Below, piece by piece: positions 50,258 through 59,533 of a stretch of DNA of 64,000 nucleotides. Under the pieces are notes generated by a model. It was given only the letters and a program-made list of their open reading frames with translations, was not told the DNA's origin and searched no databases. Source of the stretch: an uncultured Dehalococcoidia bacterium (GTDB taxonomy: Bacteria; Chloroflexota; Dehalococcoidia; Lucifugimonadales; GCA-2712585); contig OX638324.1 of NCBI GenBank assembly GCA_951812825.1, positions 2,267,141-2,331,140 on the forward strand. The letters are read 5' to 3'. Numbering within the stretch: position 1 is the stretch's first letter; each line of letters begins with the position of its first letter. The translations under genes and the position numbers were made by a program.

Positions 50258-51295
50258 ATGAGAGCAGTTTACATCGAAAGCCACGGTGGGCCGGAGGTGC
50301 TGCAATACGGGGAACGCCCTGAACCTTCACCCAAGGCAGGGGAAGTGATGGTACGGGTGAGGGCGGCGGCCCTGAACCGATTAGACACCTACGTAAGGAC
50401 GGGTCGACGCGGCCAGCGCAGGAACTTTCCGTCTTTGCATATTCTGGGGGGCGATTGTGCCGGCGTAGTGGCCGAAGTTGGTTCCAGTTCCTTGTCCTAT
50501 CTGGTTGGTCGGAGGGTGGTTGTCAACCCACGGATTCCATGCGGGGCCTGTGACTTCTGCCTGGGAGGGAGTGACGATCTCTGCCCCAGATTCCGATTCC
50601 TGGGCAGCAACTGCGAGGGAAGTTATGCGGAGTATGTCTGTGTGCCCGCAACAAACGTACACGCCATCGCGGACAACGTGCCATTTCAAATCGCCGCGGC
50701 GACGCCTACGGTGTACCTACCCACCTGGAACATGCTCATTCGCAAGGCCCAGTTGAAGCCGTGGGAGACTGTTCTGGTGCTCTCGGCGTCGGCGGGGGTA
50801 GGCACGGCCGCAATTCAGGTGGCCAAGTCCGTTGTTGGAGCTACCGTAATTGCCACCACAAGCAGCGCGGAGAAGGCGACTATGGCCAAGGGGATAGGCG
50901 CGGACCACGTAATTGACTATACGGAGGAGAGCGTTTCCGAAAGGGTGAAGGAGCTTACCGGTGGGCGTGGGGTGGACGTGGTGGTGGACCACGTGGGCGC
51001 GCAGTTCTTCGATGATGCTTATGATTCATTGAAGCGCGGCGGTCGTTACGGTATTTGCGGGGTGACCTCCGGGTACGTAGTCAACCTGCAGTTAGGGAGC
51101 TTGTTCACCAAGCAGCTTCAGGTGTTTGGCGTCTTCATGGGTTCCAGGGCCGACATGGCCAAGGTTACGCAGATGCTGAACGAGGGACGAATTCGGCCAG
51201 TGATCCATCAGGTGTTTACACTGGAACAGGCCGCCGAAGCCCACAGGGTCATGGAGGAACGGAGTTTCTTTGGCAAGCTGGTGCTGAAGGTATAG
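50258..51295 (+). CDS. Zinc-binding alcohol dehydrogenase / quinone reductase
   Basis: The 345-residue MDR-superfamily protein has the structural-zinc cysteine set PCGACDFCLGGSDDLC, an N-terminal GroES-like domain (RLDTYVRTGRRG) and the Rossmann segment VLVLSASAGVGTAAIQVAK with SSAEKATMAKGIGADHVIDY. It would use NAD(P)H on a carbonyl or quinone; substrate unknown. Start ATG 50258 follows GGGAGACGAGAT; an upstream in-frame start at 50222 is unlikely. It stands alone between cca and the Gfo/Idh gene on the opposite strand. Confidence 0.92.
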   Translation: MRAVYIESHGGPEVLQYGERPEPSPKAGEVMVRVRAAALNRLDTYVRTGRRGQRRNFPSLHILGGDCAGVVAEVGSSSLSYLVGRRVVVNPRIPCGACDFCLGGSDDLCPRFRFLGSNCEGSYAEYVCVPATNVHAIADNVPFQIAAATPTVYLPTWNMLIRKAQLKPWETVLVLSASAGVGTAAIQVAKSVVGATVIATTSSAEKATMAKGIGADHVIDYTEESVSERVKELTGGRGVDVVVDHVGAQFFDDAYDSLKRGGRYGICGVTSGYVVNLQLGSLFTKQLQVFGVFMGSRADMAKVTQMLNEGRIRPVIHQVFTLEQAAEAHRVMEERSFFGKLVLKV

Positions 51296-51339
51296 CTACT
51301 AGCTATAGACGCCAATCCTGGCCGCCGAAGCCGGTCGGG

Positions 51340-52365
51340 TTAACGCAGGATACGCTCGATCAGCTGCTGAATACGTAGAGCAGCCTCAAAGTTAGGGAGT
51401 TCATGATGTTCGCCGCGAATCATTGCGGCGACTGAGTCTAACTGGTTGGGCGCGTTGGACCACGCGTCCAACGAAACGGGTTCCCAACGTCGACCTCTTT
51501 GAGTCTCCAGGTTGCTCCAGTTGACTATGCGGTAAGTTTGCTTGGTACCCATCAGCGTCCACGTGAGGCATTCTTCCCGCACCTCTCCTACGCCGCCTTC
51601 AAGGGTGACGGGGATGTTGCCGGTGCTCATTTGGGTGAAGACCCGCGATTCGGCGAGGGATGGTTCATCGGGATATATGACCATGGAGTTGTTGACAACG
51701 GGAACGCCGAGCAACTTGCTGGTAAGGTAGGCAAAGTGGGAGAAGACTTCCCTTACAAAGCCCCCTTCCTTGCGATAGGCGAGCCAGCCGGCGGCATTTT
51801 TCTGCCAGCTTCGGGGCCATTCGGTGAACTGGAGCTTGATCTCAACCTTTAGGGGATCCCCAATCAGTCCGGTGGCGAGGGCGTTCCTCAGGGCGGTGTA
51901 GATTGGCCCAGTTGCATAGCTGAAATTGACGGCATTGGGGAGGCCGGAGAGCCTTGCGTCCTCCACCAGGCTGCGGGCATCCTGCATATCAACGGCCAGA
52001 GGCTTTTCGCAGAGGATGGGCTTTCCCATCTCCAGGGCAAGCTCTGAGTACTCCACGTGGGTGGACGGTGGAGTGGCAATATAGATCAGGTCAATGTCAT
52101 CAAAGGACACCAACTCGTCGGCACTTCGGGGGAACTGTATTTTGGGATAGGAGCTCCAAACCTTACGGCACTGGAGAACGTTCATGTCCCAGGCGTAACG
52201 AACATCGAACTCCGTATGTCCGTTCATAGACTCCAGCATACGCTGGCCCATGGTGCCTAGACCGATAATGCCGACCCTGAGGGACAGATCGTGCTTGAAC
52301 ACGGTGCGGACCATCCGCCATCTGCTGGACGAGGTCATAGACACAGTTACCGGGACCTCCTCCAT
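51340..52365 (-). CDS. Gfo/Idh/MocA-family oxidoreductase
   Basis: The 341-residue protein has the N-terminal NAD(P) fold RVGIIGLGTMGQRMLES and the family EKPLA motif (ILCEKPLAVDM), with a C-terminal beta-sheet domain (GGVGEVREECLTW). These enzymes oxidise or reduce sugars, inositols and related compounds. It overlaps the upstream RraA-like gene by 19 bases, so the two are translated together. The true start may be M10 (MTSSSRW) or the first ATG at 52365. Substrate unknown. Confidence 0.9.
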   Translation of the reverse strand: MEEVPVTVSMTSSSRWRMVRTVFKHDLSLRVGIIGLGTMGQRMLESMNGHTEFDVRYAWDMNVLQCRKVWSSYPKIQFPRSADELVSFDDIDLIYIATPPSTHVEYSELALEMGKPILCEKPLAVDMQDARSLVEDARLSGLPNAVNFSYATGPIYTALRNALATGLIGDPLKVEIKLQFTEWPRSWQKNAAGWLAYRKEGGFVREVFSHFAYLTSKLLGVPVVNNSMVIYPDEPSLAESRVFTQMSTGNIPVTLEGGVGEVREECLTWTLMGTKQTYRIVNWSNLETQRGRRWEPVSLDAWSNAPNQLDSVAAMIRGEHHELPNFEAALRIQQLIERILR

Positions 52366-53117
52366 TGTTGGTATCTGGCCTGGAGGTCCGGTGGCAGGTC
52401 TCCATGGACCTGGTTGACGGTGTAGCCTTCCTCCAGAAGCGTGCGGGTGAAAGTCTCCTCTACTTCCTGGGCGATGGCGCCCTCTATAACCTCCTCCGCG
52501 ATGAACTGAGGACAGACAACTACGCCGTCGTCGTCACCGACTAGGAGGTCGCCGGGATAGACGGTCACGTTGCCGCAATCGACGGGCAGCTGTACGTCTG
52601 CAGCCCAGTGTTCGGACATGTGGCCGTAGCCGTGGGGGGCACGGACGAAAACGGGGAAGTCCTGGTCTCTAAGGTAGGGGACGTCGCGTATTGCGCCGTC
52701 GGTGACAAGTCCGGCGGCGCCAAGGAAGTGCATTCGAGCGACGAGTCTATCGCCGAAGATGCCGGCATGGACGTTGCCACGGGCGCTGACTACGAGGACG
52801 TCTCCCGGCCCGACGGATTCTACGGCTACGTGCTCAGGGTAGAGGTGTCGCGCTTCCATCGGGATGGGGAACATGGGGTGGTCTTCCCGGCGCGGCAGGT
52901 AACGGAGGGTGTAGGCACGGCCTGAAAATACGGAGCCGGCCTTCAGCGGTAGGACGCCGGCCATATAGACAAACCGGAAACCGCGTTTGTTGAGCTCCCA
53001 GGAAATGGTGGCGGAGCTGGCCTGCTTTGCCTTCTCCAGAAATTCAACGGAGAGGAACTTGATTGGCGGCCTCAGCGGTGAAGAAGCTGTGTTTTGAGGA
53101 CTATCTTGGGTTTCCAA
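52347..53117 (-). CDS. RraA-like / HMG aldolase-family protein
   Basis: The 256-residue protein has the RraA-fold signatures GPGDVLVVSARGNVHAGIFGDRLV, VTDGAIRDVPYL and YPGDLLVGDDDGVVVCP. Members with the Asp and Arg kept in these motifs act as class II aldolases or decarboxylases on 4-hydroxy-4-methyl-2-oxoglutarate-like acids. The N-terminal ~60 residues are extra. It lies between the nitroreductase and Gfo/Idh genes on one strand, consistent with a catabolic unit. Confidence 0.88.
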   Translation of the reverse strand: METQDSPQNTASSPLRPPIKFLSVEFLEKAKQASSATISWELNKRGFRFVYMAGVLPLKAGSVFSGRAYTLRYLPRREDHPMFPIPMEARHLYPEHVAVESVGPGDVLVVSARGNVHAGIFGDRLVARMHFLGAAGLVTDGAIRDVPYLRDQDFPVFVRAPHGYGHMSEHWAADVQLPVDCGNVTVYPGDLLVGDDDGVVVCPQFIAEEVIEGAIAQEVEETFTRTLLEEGYTVNQVHGDLPPDLQARYQQWRRSR

Positions 53118-53133
53118 AGTGATGCTTCCTTTT

Positions 53134-53763
53134 CTAGTCTTGGCTGCCGTTGTGCCGGCCCCAGGTATCCCAGAAGGTTATTTCTCCGACGGGCCGACGG
53201 CGGGTGGGGCCGTAGCCGTCTCCTTCAGCTATGTAGCCTATGGGCAGAAGGGCCGCGGTTTCCACGTTGTCGGGGATTCCCAGGAGGGTCTTGATTTCGT
53301 TTTCAAAGCCCTTGTGCAGTGTGGTCAGGGCGCTGCCAAGGCCCAAACCACGGGCTGCTAGCAGGATGTTTTGTACGGCGGGGTAAATGGAAGCGCCCCG
53401 GCCCATGGAACTGGGGCCGCCGTTGTGTTCAATGCAGGCCAGAATTAGGGCAGGGGCGGTGTGCATGTTCTCGGCAAGATGGGTGGCAGACCTTCTGACC
53501 CCTGAGGCCAGAGGTGGAGGCGAGGAGGCTTTCGCGCCATAGACCCTTTCCCAAGACTCTCGGTAATGGCGGCTGATTCGTTTCTTTAGCTCTTCGTCAC
53601 GGATGATGAGGAACTTCCAAGGCTGGCTGTTGCCGCCGCTGGGGGCTTTTACGGCGCATTCTATGAGACGTAGAAGAGTCGCCTCAGGCACAGGATCCGG
53701 CTTCAGGTAACGGACAGCCCGCTGGCTGTAGATGGCTTCAAATAGGCCTATGTCTTTGCTCAT
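53134..53763 (-). CDS. Nitroreductase-family flavoprotein
   Basis: The 209-residue protein starts with IYSQRAVRYLKPDPV, the FMN-binding R(S/A)xRxxxxxPV pattern, followed by KAPSGGNSQPWKFLIIRDEEL and ARGLGLGSALTTLHKG. These match NfsB/BluB-like FMN enzymes that reduce nitro or other groups with NAD(P)H. It ends 16 bases before the RraA-like start. The physiological substrate is not known. Confidence 0.92.
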   Translation of the reverse strand: MSKDIGLFEAIYSQRAVRYLKPDPVPEATLLRLIECAVKAPSGGNSQPWKFLIIRDEELKKRISRHYRESWERVYGAKASSPPPLASGVRRSATHLAENMHTAPALILACIEHNGGPSSMGRGASIYPAVQNILLAARGLGLGSALTTLHKGFENEIKTLLGIPDNVETAALLPIGYIAEGDGYGPTRRRPVGEITFWDTWGRHNGSQD

Positions 53764-53822
53764 GTCCTCACCGAGCAGGTTAACTTGCCCATCGGCACCC
53801 GCCCGCCTTCTCCACCGGCGTT

Positions 53823-54659
53823 TCAGGCGGACGGCAGACCGAGACCATATTCATTGGTGGCGTCGAGGGTACTCATAGTTTCGTGAACAAGGCGGCCTGT
53901 GTCAACGATAAACTGGCGCTGTTCCATGGAGTTGATCATGCCATGCTTGGTCATGATGGCGACCAGGTAGGGCTTACGGGGGAGATAGACAATTCCTGCG
54001 TCGCATTGAACGTTGTCCATGCCGCCGGGTTTGTTAGCCACGGGGACATCAGGGGGAACGACTTTGTTCAGAGGGGCGTCCTTGGGATTTTTCAGGATTT
54101 CAAGGGTTTCCCTCGCGACGTATGACGAGGGGCGGCCTTGTTGAAGCGCCATCAGCATGGCAACGCATTCATCAGGCGTGGACACGTTTTCGCGGCTTTG
54201 GGAGATGGCGTCGGGGTCCTGCATCTTGCGGCGGAGGGTTGTTGCGGTAAGGCCCAGACTGCGGATGAGGCTGTTGGTTTCTTCCATGCCTGCGAAATCT
54301 ATGCACAGGTTTGTGGCAGTATTGTCGGAGAGGGCTATCATGAGTACGGCCAGGTTGTACAGGGTGAGTTCAACGTGGCCGTGCAGGTGGCTTAGAATGC
54401 CGCTGCCGGGGACGCGCTTTTCCTGGGTTACAACTACCCTGCTATGCATATCCAATTCACCCTTTTCTGCCCTGGCGAAGAGTTGGGCGAGGACGTGGAT
54501 CTTGATGGTGGATGCGGTGGGGAAAAGTTCGCTTCCGTTGATTGAAATGCGGTTCTGCCCGCCAATCTTCTGGACGCAGGCGCCCGCGACGCCGGGGAAC
54601 TCATCCAACACCTTCTGAAGTTTGGATTCTAACTTCTTCCACATCAGTTGTTGAGCCAT
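53823..54659 (-). CDS. Class A beta-lactamase-related serine hydrolase
   Basis: The 278-residue protein shows FPTASTIKIHV (Ser50-x-x-Lys53 catalytic pair), ALSDNTATNL (SDN loop) and KPGGMDN in place of KTG. The omega-loop Glu of true class A enzymes is not seen; the region reads SRENVSTPDE. There is no signal peptide, so it would stay in the cytoplasm. It may be an esterase or peptidase relative rather than a resistance gene. It stands 59 bases upstream of the nitroreductase start in the same direction. Confidence 0.82.
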   Translation of the reverse strand: MAQQLMWKKLESKLQKVLDEFPGVAGACVQKIGGQNRISINGSELFPTASTIKIHVLAQLFARAEKGELDMHSRVVVTQEKRVPGSGILSHLHGHVELTLYNLAVLMIALSDNTATNLCIDFAGMEETNSLIRSLGLTATTLRRKMQDPDAISQSRENVSTPDECVAMLMALQQGRPSSYVARETLEILKNPKDAPLNKVVPPDVPVANKPGGMDNVQCDAGIVYLPRKPYLVAIMTKHGMINSMEQRQFIVDTGRLVHETMSTLDATNEYGLGLPSA

Positions 54660-54878
54660 GAGTGTAACCTTTCGTAAGCTGGCGACAGGTTAGCCAGCCC
54701 GTGATATGGAATGTTAGCACAATTCAGGAGTTTAAGTAGGAGTTTGGTGTGCCTAAGGGAGCAGATAGTTGGCGTAACTGAATGAATTGCTAGAAATGGG
54801 GCGATGAATCGGTCAAAGGGCAAGGAAGGGCCCCGAGGATTTCTGAGTTGCGCACGGAGTATGGGAAGAGTTCCATAC

Positions 54879-54887
54879 TGCTATAAT
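54879..54887 (+). promoter_or_regulatory. Extended -10 promoter for the epimerase gene
   Basis: TGCTATAAT lies 32 bases before ATG 54920. The ribosome binding site GGAGG is between them. The rest of the 260-base gap back to the beta-lactamase-like gene shows nothing else. Confidence 0.55.
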
Positions 54888-54919
54888 GCGGGTATCCACC
54901 CGGTTTTGGAGGAGGCACA

Positions 54920-55897
54920 ATGGCAACGGCGGTTAGCGGAGGCACTGGATTCGTAGGGTCCAACATCGTGAGGATGCTGGCGGAGAGGGGGCATCGCGTG
55001 GTCTCTCTGGATATTGCTCCTCCCAACGAGATGGTACTGAAGTACCTGGGGCCGTGGGAGGACCAGATAAACTTCGTTGAGGTGGATATTCTTGATACGG
55101 ATGCGTTGAAGGCCGTGGCCGAAAGCAGCGTGATGGACGGGGTGGACAGGATTATTCACGCTGCGGTCTATACCTCAACGTTGCCGGAAACTGAAAGAGA
55201 TGACAGCAAGCGGATTATCGACGTTAACGTGGGCTGCACTATTAACTTGCTTGAGATGGCGCGGGGAATTTCTGCAAAGCGGTTTCTTTACGTGAGTTCC
55301 GGGGGCGTGTACAGGGGCCAAGGGGGCCCCGGCAAGGTTTTGACGGAGGACTTGCCTCTGCTGCCGGAGTCCTTCTATGGCGTGACGAAGTTTGCGTCGG
55401 AGGGTATCACCAAGAGGTACGGGGAGCTGCATGATCTGGAGACGGTTTCGGTGCGACTGTCTTCGCCATACGGTCCCATGGAGCGGGCGACTGACTACCG
55501 GATCAAGATGGGTATACTGTACGACTGGACGAGGAGTGTGGTGTGGGGTGAGCCGATTCACGTGCCGGCTCAGGTAGGAGGAGGCGATTGGATGTTTGTT
55601 ACGGACAAGGCGGAGGCCATCGCGACTGTGTCGGACGCGCCGGTATTGGAGCACAGCATGTACAACATTACCCAGGGGGACCCAACTTCGCTGGAGGGGC
55701 TGATGGACGCGTTTCGTCAGGCGGAACCTTCGGTGGAGTTTACAGGCCCCGGGGCCGGTGGAGGGGTCGCACCGTGGGACCAGGGTCGCATGGGTGTCAG
55801 CCGTTTACGCAGTCTGGGGTTCCGGCCCAAGTACAATATCGTCACCGGCGTGGCAGAGTACATTAAGTGGAGGCGGGAGTTCCCGTTTTTGGACTGA
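54920..55897 (+). CDS. NAD-dependent epimerase/dehydratase
   Basis: The 325-residue protein has the extended SDR features: SGGTGFVGSNIVRML at the N-terminus, IIHAAVYTSTLP, FLYVSSGGVY and YGVTKFASE (YxxxK) at about residue 155. It acts on nucleotide sugars or other polyols. GGAGGCACA precedes the ATG. No glycan-synthesis genes are nearby, so the substrate is open. It converges with the amidohydrolase gene. Confidence 0.9.
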   Translation: MATAVSGGTGFVGSNIVRMLAERGHRVVSLDIAPPNEMVLKYLGPWEDQINFVEVDILDTDALKAVAESSVMDGVDRIIHAAVYTSTLPETERDDSKRIIDVNVGCTINLLEMARGISAKRFLYVSSGGVYRGQGGPGKVLTEDLPLLPESFYGVTKFASEGITKRYGELHDLETVSVRLSSPYGPMERATDYRIKMGILYDWTRSVVWGEPIHVPAQVGGGDWMFVTDKAEAIATVSDAPVLEHSMYNITQGDPTSLEGLMDAFRQAEPSVEFTGPGAGGGVAPWDQGRMGVSRLRSLGFRPKYNIVTGVAEYIKWRREFPFLD

Positions 55898-55939
55898 AGA
55901 ACGTGGGCGACTGTTCCAGTCTCCTTCTGAAGTCGCCGG

Positions 55940-57016
55940 CTAACCCGGTAGGTTGTACATCTCCAGAGCGTTGTCGCGCAGGATGGCCTTCTTATCGGTC
56001 TCGGAAAGGTCGGTCCGGTCCCAGATGCTGTAGAGGCTTTCCGGGTATTCGTGGTCCCAGTGGGGCCAGTCGGAGGCGTAGAAGAGGCGGTTGCTGCCCA
56101 TAAGCCTGATGACGTCCGGGATCAGCTTTTCGCTGGGTTCGGCGTGGATGAATACGTTGCCGCTCTTGATGTATTCGCTGGGTTCCTTCTTGCAGTTGGG
56201 GGTCTCGAACCATCCTCGCTTCTCCCACTCCTCGTCCATACGGTCAAGCATTCCGGGGACCCAACTGCAGCCGCCTTCCAGATAGCCGACCTTGAGGTTA
56301 GGGAACTTTTCGAAGACGCCTTCGTAGGTCATGTGCATCATCTGAATCATGTTGGAGACGGGGAAGCCGATAGTGTGGCTCTGGATGAACTTGGTGTAGT
56401 TGTTGTATTCCGCCGTGGCGTGGCCGCCGTGAACGGCTATGGTTGTGCCCAGGCGTTCGGCTTCGGCGTATAGAGGGTCAAATCTGCGGTCACCGAGAAG
56501 ACCGGCGCCGGTGGCTCCGACGAAGATGCCGGAGTAGCCCAACTCCTCCACGCAGCGTCGCATCTCCCTGACGGACTCTTGGATGTCCTTCAGTGGCACC
56601 ATGGCAACAGACTTGAAGCGTGGGCTGAACCGGAGCCATTCTTCGTAAACGTAGTTGTTGTAGCCCCTGCCGAGGGCAACTTGATAGTCGGGGTCACGGA
56701 TGCCGGAGTAGCCTAGGAGGACGGTGGGGAAGAGGAAGACAGTTTCCATCCCGCCGGCGTCTGCATTGTCCAGCCAGTCTTGGGGGGTTGGGAAATCGGC
56801 GCCTCCGTGGGTGCCAAGCCGGCCGCCCAAGGTTGAATCCATGTAGGACTTGGTGGCGATGACGCTGGCGCTGGTGCCTACGATGCCATCCTTGTTGGGG
56901 ATGTAGCAGTGGATCTGCTTCATCTCTCCGTAGGGACCTTCTATATATTCCCTGAGTCTGTGCTCCGGTTCGAGGATGTGGCCGTCTCCGTCTACGACGC
57001 CAAAGGGCGTTTTCAT
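55940..57016 (-). CDS. Amidohydrolase (ACMS decarboxylase-like, PF04909)
   Basis: The 358-residue TIM-barrel protein starts GVVDGDGHILEP (the D-x-D-x-H metal motif), has IAVHGGHAT with a metal His, and ends RLFYASDWPHWDHEYPE with the catalytic Asp region. These match amidohydrolase family 2 enzymes that decarboxylate or hydrolyse aromatic and cyclic substrates. GGGAGG precedes ATG 57016. It lies just beyond a strong terminator that closes the solute-binding gene upstream. Confidence 0.92.
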   Translation of the reverse strand: MKTPFGVVDGDGHILEPEHRLREYIEGPYGEMKQIHCYIPNKDGIVGTSASVIATKSYMDSTLGGRLGTHGGADFPTPQDWLDNADAGGMETVFLFPTVLLGYSGIRDPDYQVALGRGYNNYVYEEWLRFSPRFKSVAMVPLKDIQESVREMRRCVEELGYSGIFVGATGAGLLGDRRFDPLYAEAERLGTTIAVHGGHATAEYNNYTKFIQSHTIGFPVSNMIQMMHMTYEGVFEKFPNLKVGYLEGGCSWVPGMLDRMDEEWEKRGWFETPNCKKEPSEYIKSGNVFIHAEPSEKLIPDVIRLMGSNRLFYASDWPHWDHEYPESLYSIWDRTDLSETDKKAILRDNALEMYNLPG

Positions 57017-57080
57017 GGTGAACCTCCCTGATGATGCGGCTGTTTTACATGGCTATTCTACTATTTTACTAGTCCTAACA

Positions 57081-57115
57081 TGGAAGGAGGCCGCACCAGT
57101 GGCGGCCTCCTTCCA
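57081..57115 (-). terminator. Hairpin after the first solute-binding gene
   Basis: TGGAAGGAGGCCGC and its exact reverse complement make a 14-bp stem with a 7-base loop, located 18 bases after the stop of the gene at 57133. It separates that gene from the amidohydrolase. Confidence 0.7.
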
Positions 57116-57132
57116 CACCGGGTTTGAGGCAT

Positions 57133-59229
57133 CTAGTTGTATACCGGCACAGCGAACTCAATGTGGCGGACGGGGCCGAAGTTACCCATGTTGGCGTCGT
57201 ATTCTGCTACGACTTCCGGATCCATGGCTGCTTCCGGCAGTATCCAGAACATGGGGACGGTGCCGTAGTTTTCGTACATTCTCTTGCCGTAGATCAGCTC
57301 CAGCTCGTCCAGCCTATCGGCGTCTACGGTCTGCTCGTACTCCTTGTAGTGTTCAAGGAGCACGGGGTCTTGCCAGATTGGGACTCCAGAGAATAGGCCG
57401 TTGCTCCAGGTGCCTGAGATGTAGCCGGGGCCAACACCGAACCGGTATCCCACCATGGTCCGACCGTACTGGTAGGACTGGGTATTGCTAATGACGAGGC
57501 CGTAGTCAAGGGTGGTGAAGTTAGTCTCCACGCCGATGGCGTTCCAGTAGGGGAGTGTGGCTTCAGTAATGTCGGGAGCCTCCGGGAAGCCTGACATGTT
57601 GGGGGCAACTACGACGTTGAGTTCCAGGCCATCGGGATAGCCTGCTTCTGCCAGGAGCATCTTGGCGCGCTCCGGATCGTAGGGATAGGGAGTCCATTCG
57701 GGATTGTAGGCGCGGCGGGTGGGCATCATCCCGTGTACTGCCTGAAGGAAGGCGCGGTCGCCCAGGAAGACTTCCCGGATTTCCTCACGGTTGATGGCTA
57801 TGTTGAGAGCTTCACGCACTCTAACGTCATTGAGGGGATCGTCAGGGTCGTAGTTAGCTCCGTACTCCGATCCCTGGAACTCGATGGGTTCGGGGAAGAA
57901 GAGGGGGAATACGAAGAAGAAGGACATGCCCGGGAGCGTGCTACGGACCCGTTTGAATCCTGCGGCAGTAGCACCCTGCATGAGCAGGGCGGGGATGCTG
58001 GCAATGTGGGTCTCACGGGCGATGAGTTTTGCCTGCCGAGTGGCGGGTTCGGGAATGTACTGGAATTCCACTTCGGCAAACTCGGGTATCTTCCACCAGT
58101 GGTCTTCGTCCGCATCCTTGAAGCGCTCCACTACGAGGCCCACGCCCACGCCGAATTCGGCAAAGGTGAAGGGGCCTGTCCCTATAGGATTATCGGAATA
58201 GCCTTCCTCACCTTCACTGTCCCAGTGGTCGGCGTTCAGGATGGGGAAGACAGACGCTTCGGCTACATCCTGGATCAGGAAGGGAGTGGGCACCTGAAGG
58301 TTGAACACCACCTGGTAGGGGTCTGAAATGTCGATGTTAGCGGAATCGCCTACCCAGTTGTCCCATGTTCTCTTCCGGTAGCTGAGGCTGGACTCAAGGG
58401 TTGTAACGTCGAAGGAGCGGCGTACGTCCTTGGAGGTGAACTCAGTTCCGTCATGGAACATGACGCCCTCGCGAAGGTCGAATGTCCACGTTTTTCCGTC
58501 GGGAGACATGGACCAATCAGTGGCCAGCATGGGCTCATAGGCTTCGGTATAACGGTCCATCCAGAGAAGCTGGTCGTATATGGTGCGGAGTACGCCGGTG
58601 GAACTGCCGCTGTTTTGGGTGTGGTACATGGTTGTTTGAGAGCCCGGGGGTGAAATGGCGACCATAAGTCGGGAGACAACGGGCACCTTTGGGGCCATTG
58701 TTGCCGCTGGAGTTGGGGTAGGCGCCGCCGTCGGCGCAGGGGTGGGTGCGGGAGCAGGGACAGGCGTAGCCACAGCCGCACGCACAATGCGTTCCACATC
58801 GGCCTGGGTTAGAGGGTCAGGCTGTGCTGCTGCTGCTTCCGCTAACGCCGCGCCAATGGCTGTGGTGACTTCTTCTTGATTCACGCCTTCGGCAGCGGCA
58901 GCAGCCACCGCGCTATCCACCATGGCCTGGATCTCAGCGCTGGAGATTCCTTCCGGTGCGCTCTGGCTCACCGCGTTTTCGATGAGGGAGCGAATCTCGT
59001 CTTCCGAAAGTGGCGGTTGCATTTGGGCCATTGCGTCAAGCATGGATTGTTCGAGCCGACTAATCTGGCTGGCTAATGGCGCGATGTCAACCGGTGTGGC
59101 AGTAGGCGCCGGCTGGGTCGATGGCTCAGGCTCATCGTCTCCGCAGCTTAGGATTAGAAGGGACAGCACCAAGAGGGCTGCCAGGGTTGCCAGTATTGTG
59201 AGCTTAGATGGCTTTACGTATTGCAACAT
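57133..59229 (-). CDS. ABC-type solute-binding lipoprotein, family 5
   Basis: This 698-residue lipoprotein has LVLSLLILSC (Cys about 29) and an unusual ~115-residue N-terminal segment of four similar helical units (ENAV, DSAV, GAAL and RAAV ends) plus a Pro/Ala/Thr linker. The SBP_bac_5 domain follows (WTFDLREGVMFHDGTEFTSKDV, then DVRVREALNIAINREEI). It binds peptides or other oligomers for ABC import; no permease gene is adjacent. Start ATG 59229 has AGGTGA before it. It is a paralogue of the next gene on the same strand. Confidence 0.92.
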   Translation of the reverse strand: MLQYVKPSKLTILATLAALLVLSLLILSCGDDEPEPSTQPAPTATPVDIAPLASQISRLEQSMLDAMAQMQPPLSEDEIRSLIENAVSQSAPEGISSAEIQAMVDSAVAAAAAEGVNQEEVTTAIGAALAEAAAAQPDPLTQADVERIVRAAVATPVPAPAPTPAPTAAPTPTPAATMAPKVPVVSRLMVAISPPGSQTTMYHTQNSGSSTGVLRTIYDQLLWMDRYTEAYEPMLATDWSMSPDGKTWTFDLREGVMFHDGTEFTSKDVRRSFDVTTLESSLSYRKRTWDNWVGDSANIDISDPYQVVFNLQVPTPFLIQDVAEASVFPILNADHWDSEGEEGYSDNPIGTGPFTFAEFGVGVGLVVERFKDADEDHWWKIPEFAEVEFQYIPEPATRQAKLIARETHIASIPALLMQGATAAGFKRVRSTLPGMSFFFVFPLFFPEPIEFQGSEYGANYDPDDPLNDVRVREALNIAINREEIREVFLGDRAFLQAVHGMMPTRRAYNPEWTPYPYDPERAKMLLAEAGYPDGLELNVVVAPNMSGFPEAPDITEATLPYWNAIGVETNFTTLDYGLVISNTQSYQYGRTMVGYRFGVGPGYISGTWSNGLFSGVPIWQDPVLLEHYKEYEQTVDADRLDELELIYGKRMYENYGTVPMFWILPEAAMDPEVVAEYDANMGNFGPVRHIEFAVPVYN

Positions 59230-59473
59230 AGTTGTCACCTATCCTGTAGTAATTTCGTTGAACTGTTCGTTACAGGCAACTTTTATCAAGTGTGGATTCT
59301 GGGGAGATACTACATTAGCGAAATTTGGTAGTCAAGCTTCGGAAAATGACGGCTATGCTCTGCGGATTGACGATTGGGGGAGTTGAAATTGACCAAACGG
59401 AAAGAGGGACAAAGGGAACGATATGATCAGATGAGTGATAGCCAGCTGCAATGAGAGTAAAATCGGCAGAAAG

Positions 59474-59508
59474 AGAAAGGGCCGACCCGTTGCGGGTCGG
59501 CCCTTTCT
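59474..59508 (-). terminator. Intrinsic terminator after the second solute-binding gene
   Basis: AGAAAGGGCCGACCCG and its exact reverse complement form a 16-bp stem with a TTG loop, 26 bases after the stop of the gene at 59534. On that strand a T-rich run follows. Confidence 0.85.
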
Positions 59509-59533
59509 TGGCGTTCTTTTGGAACGCGGGGGT

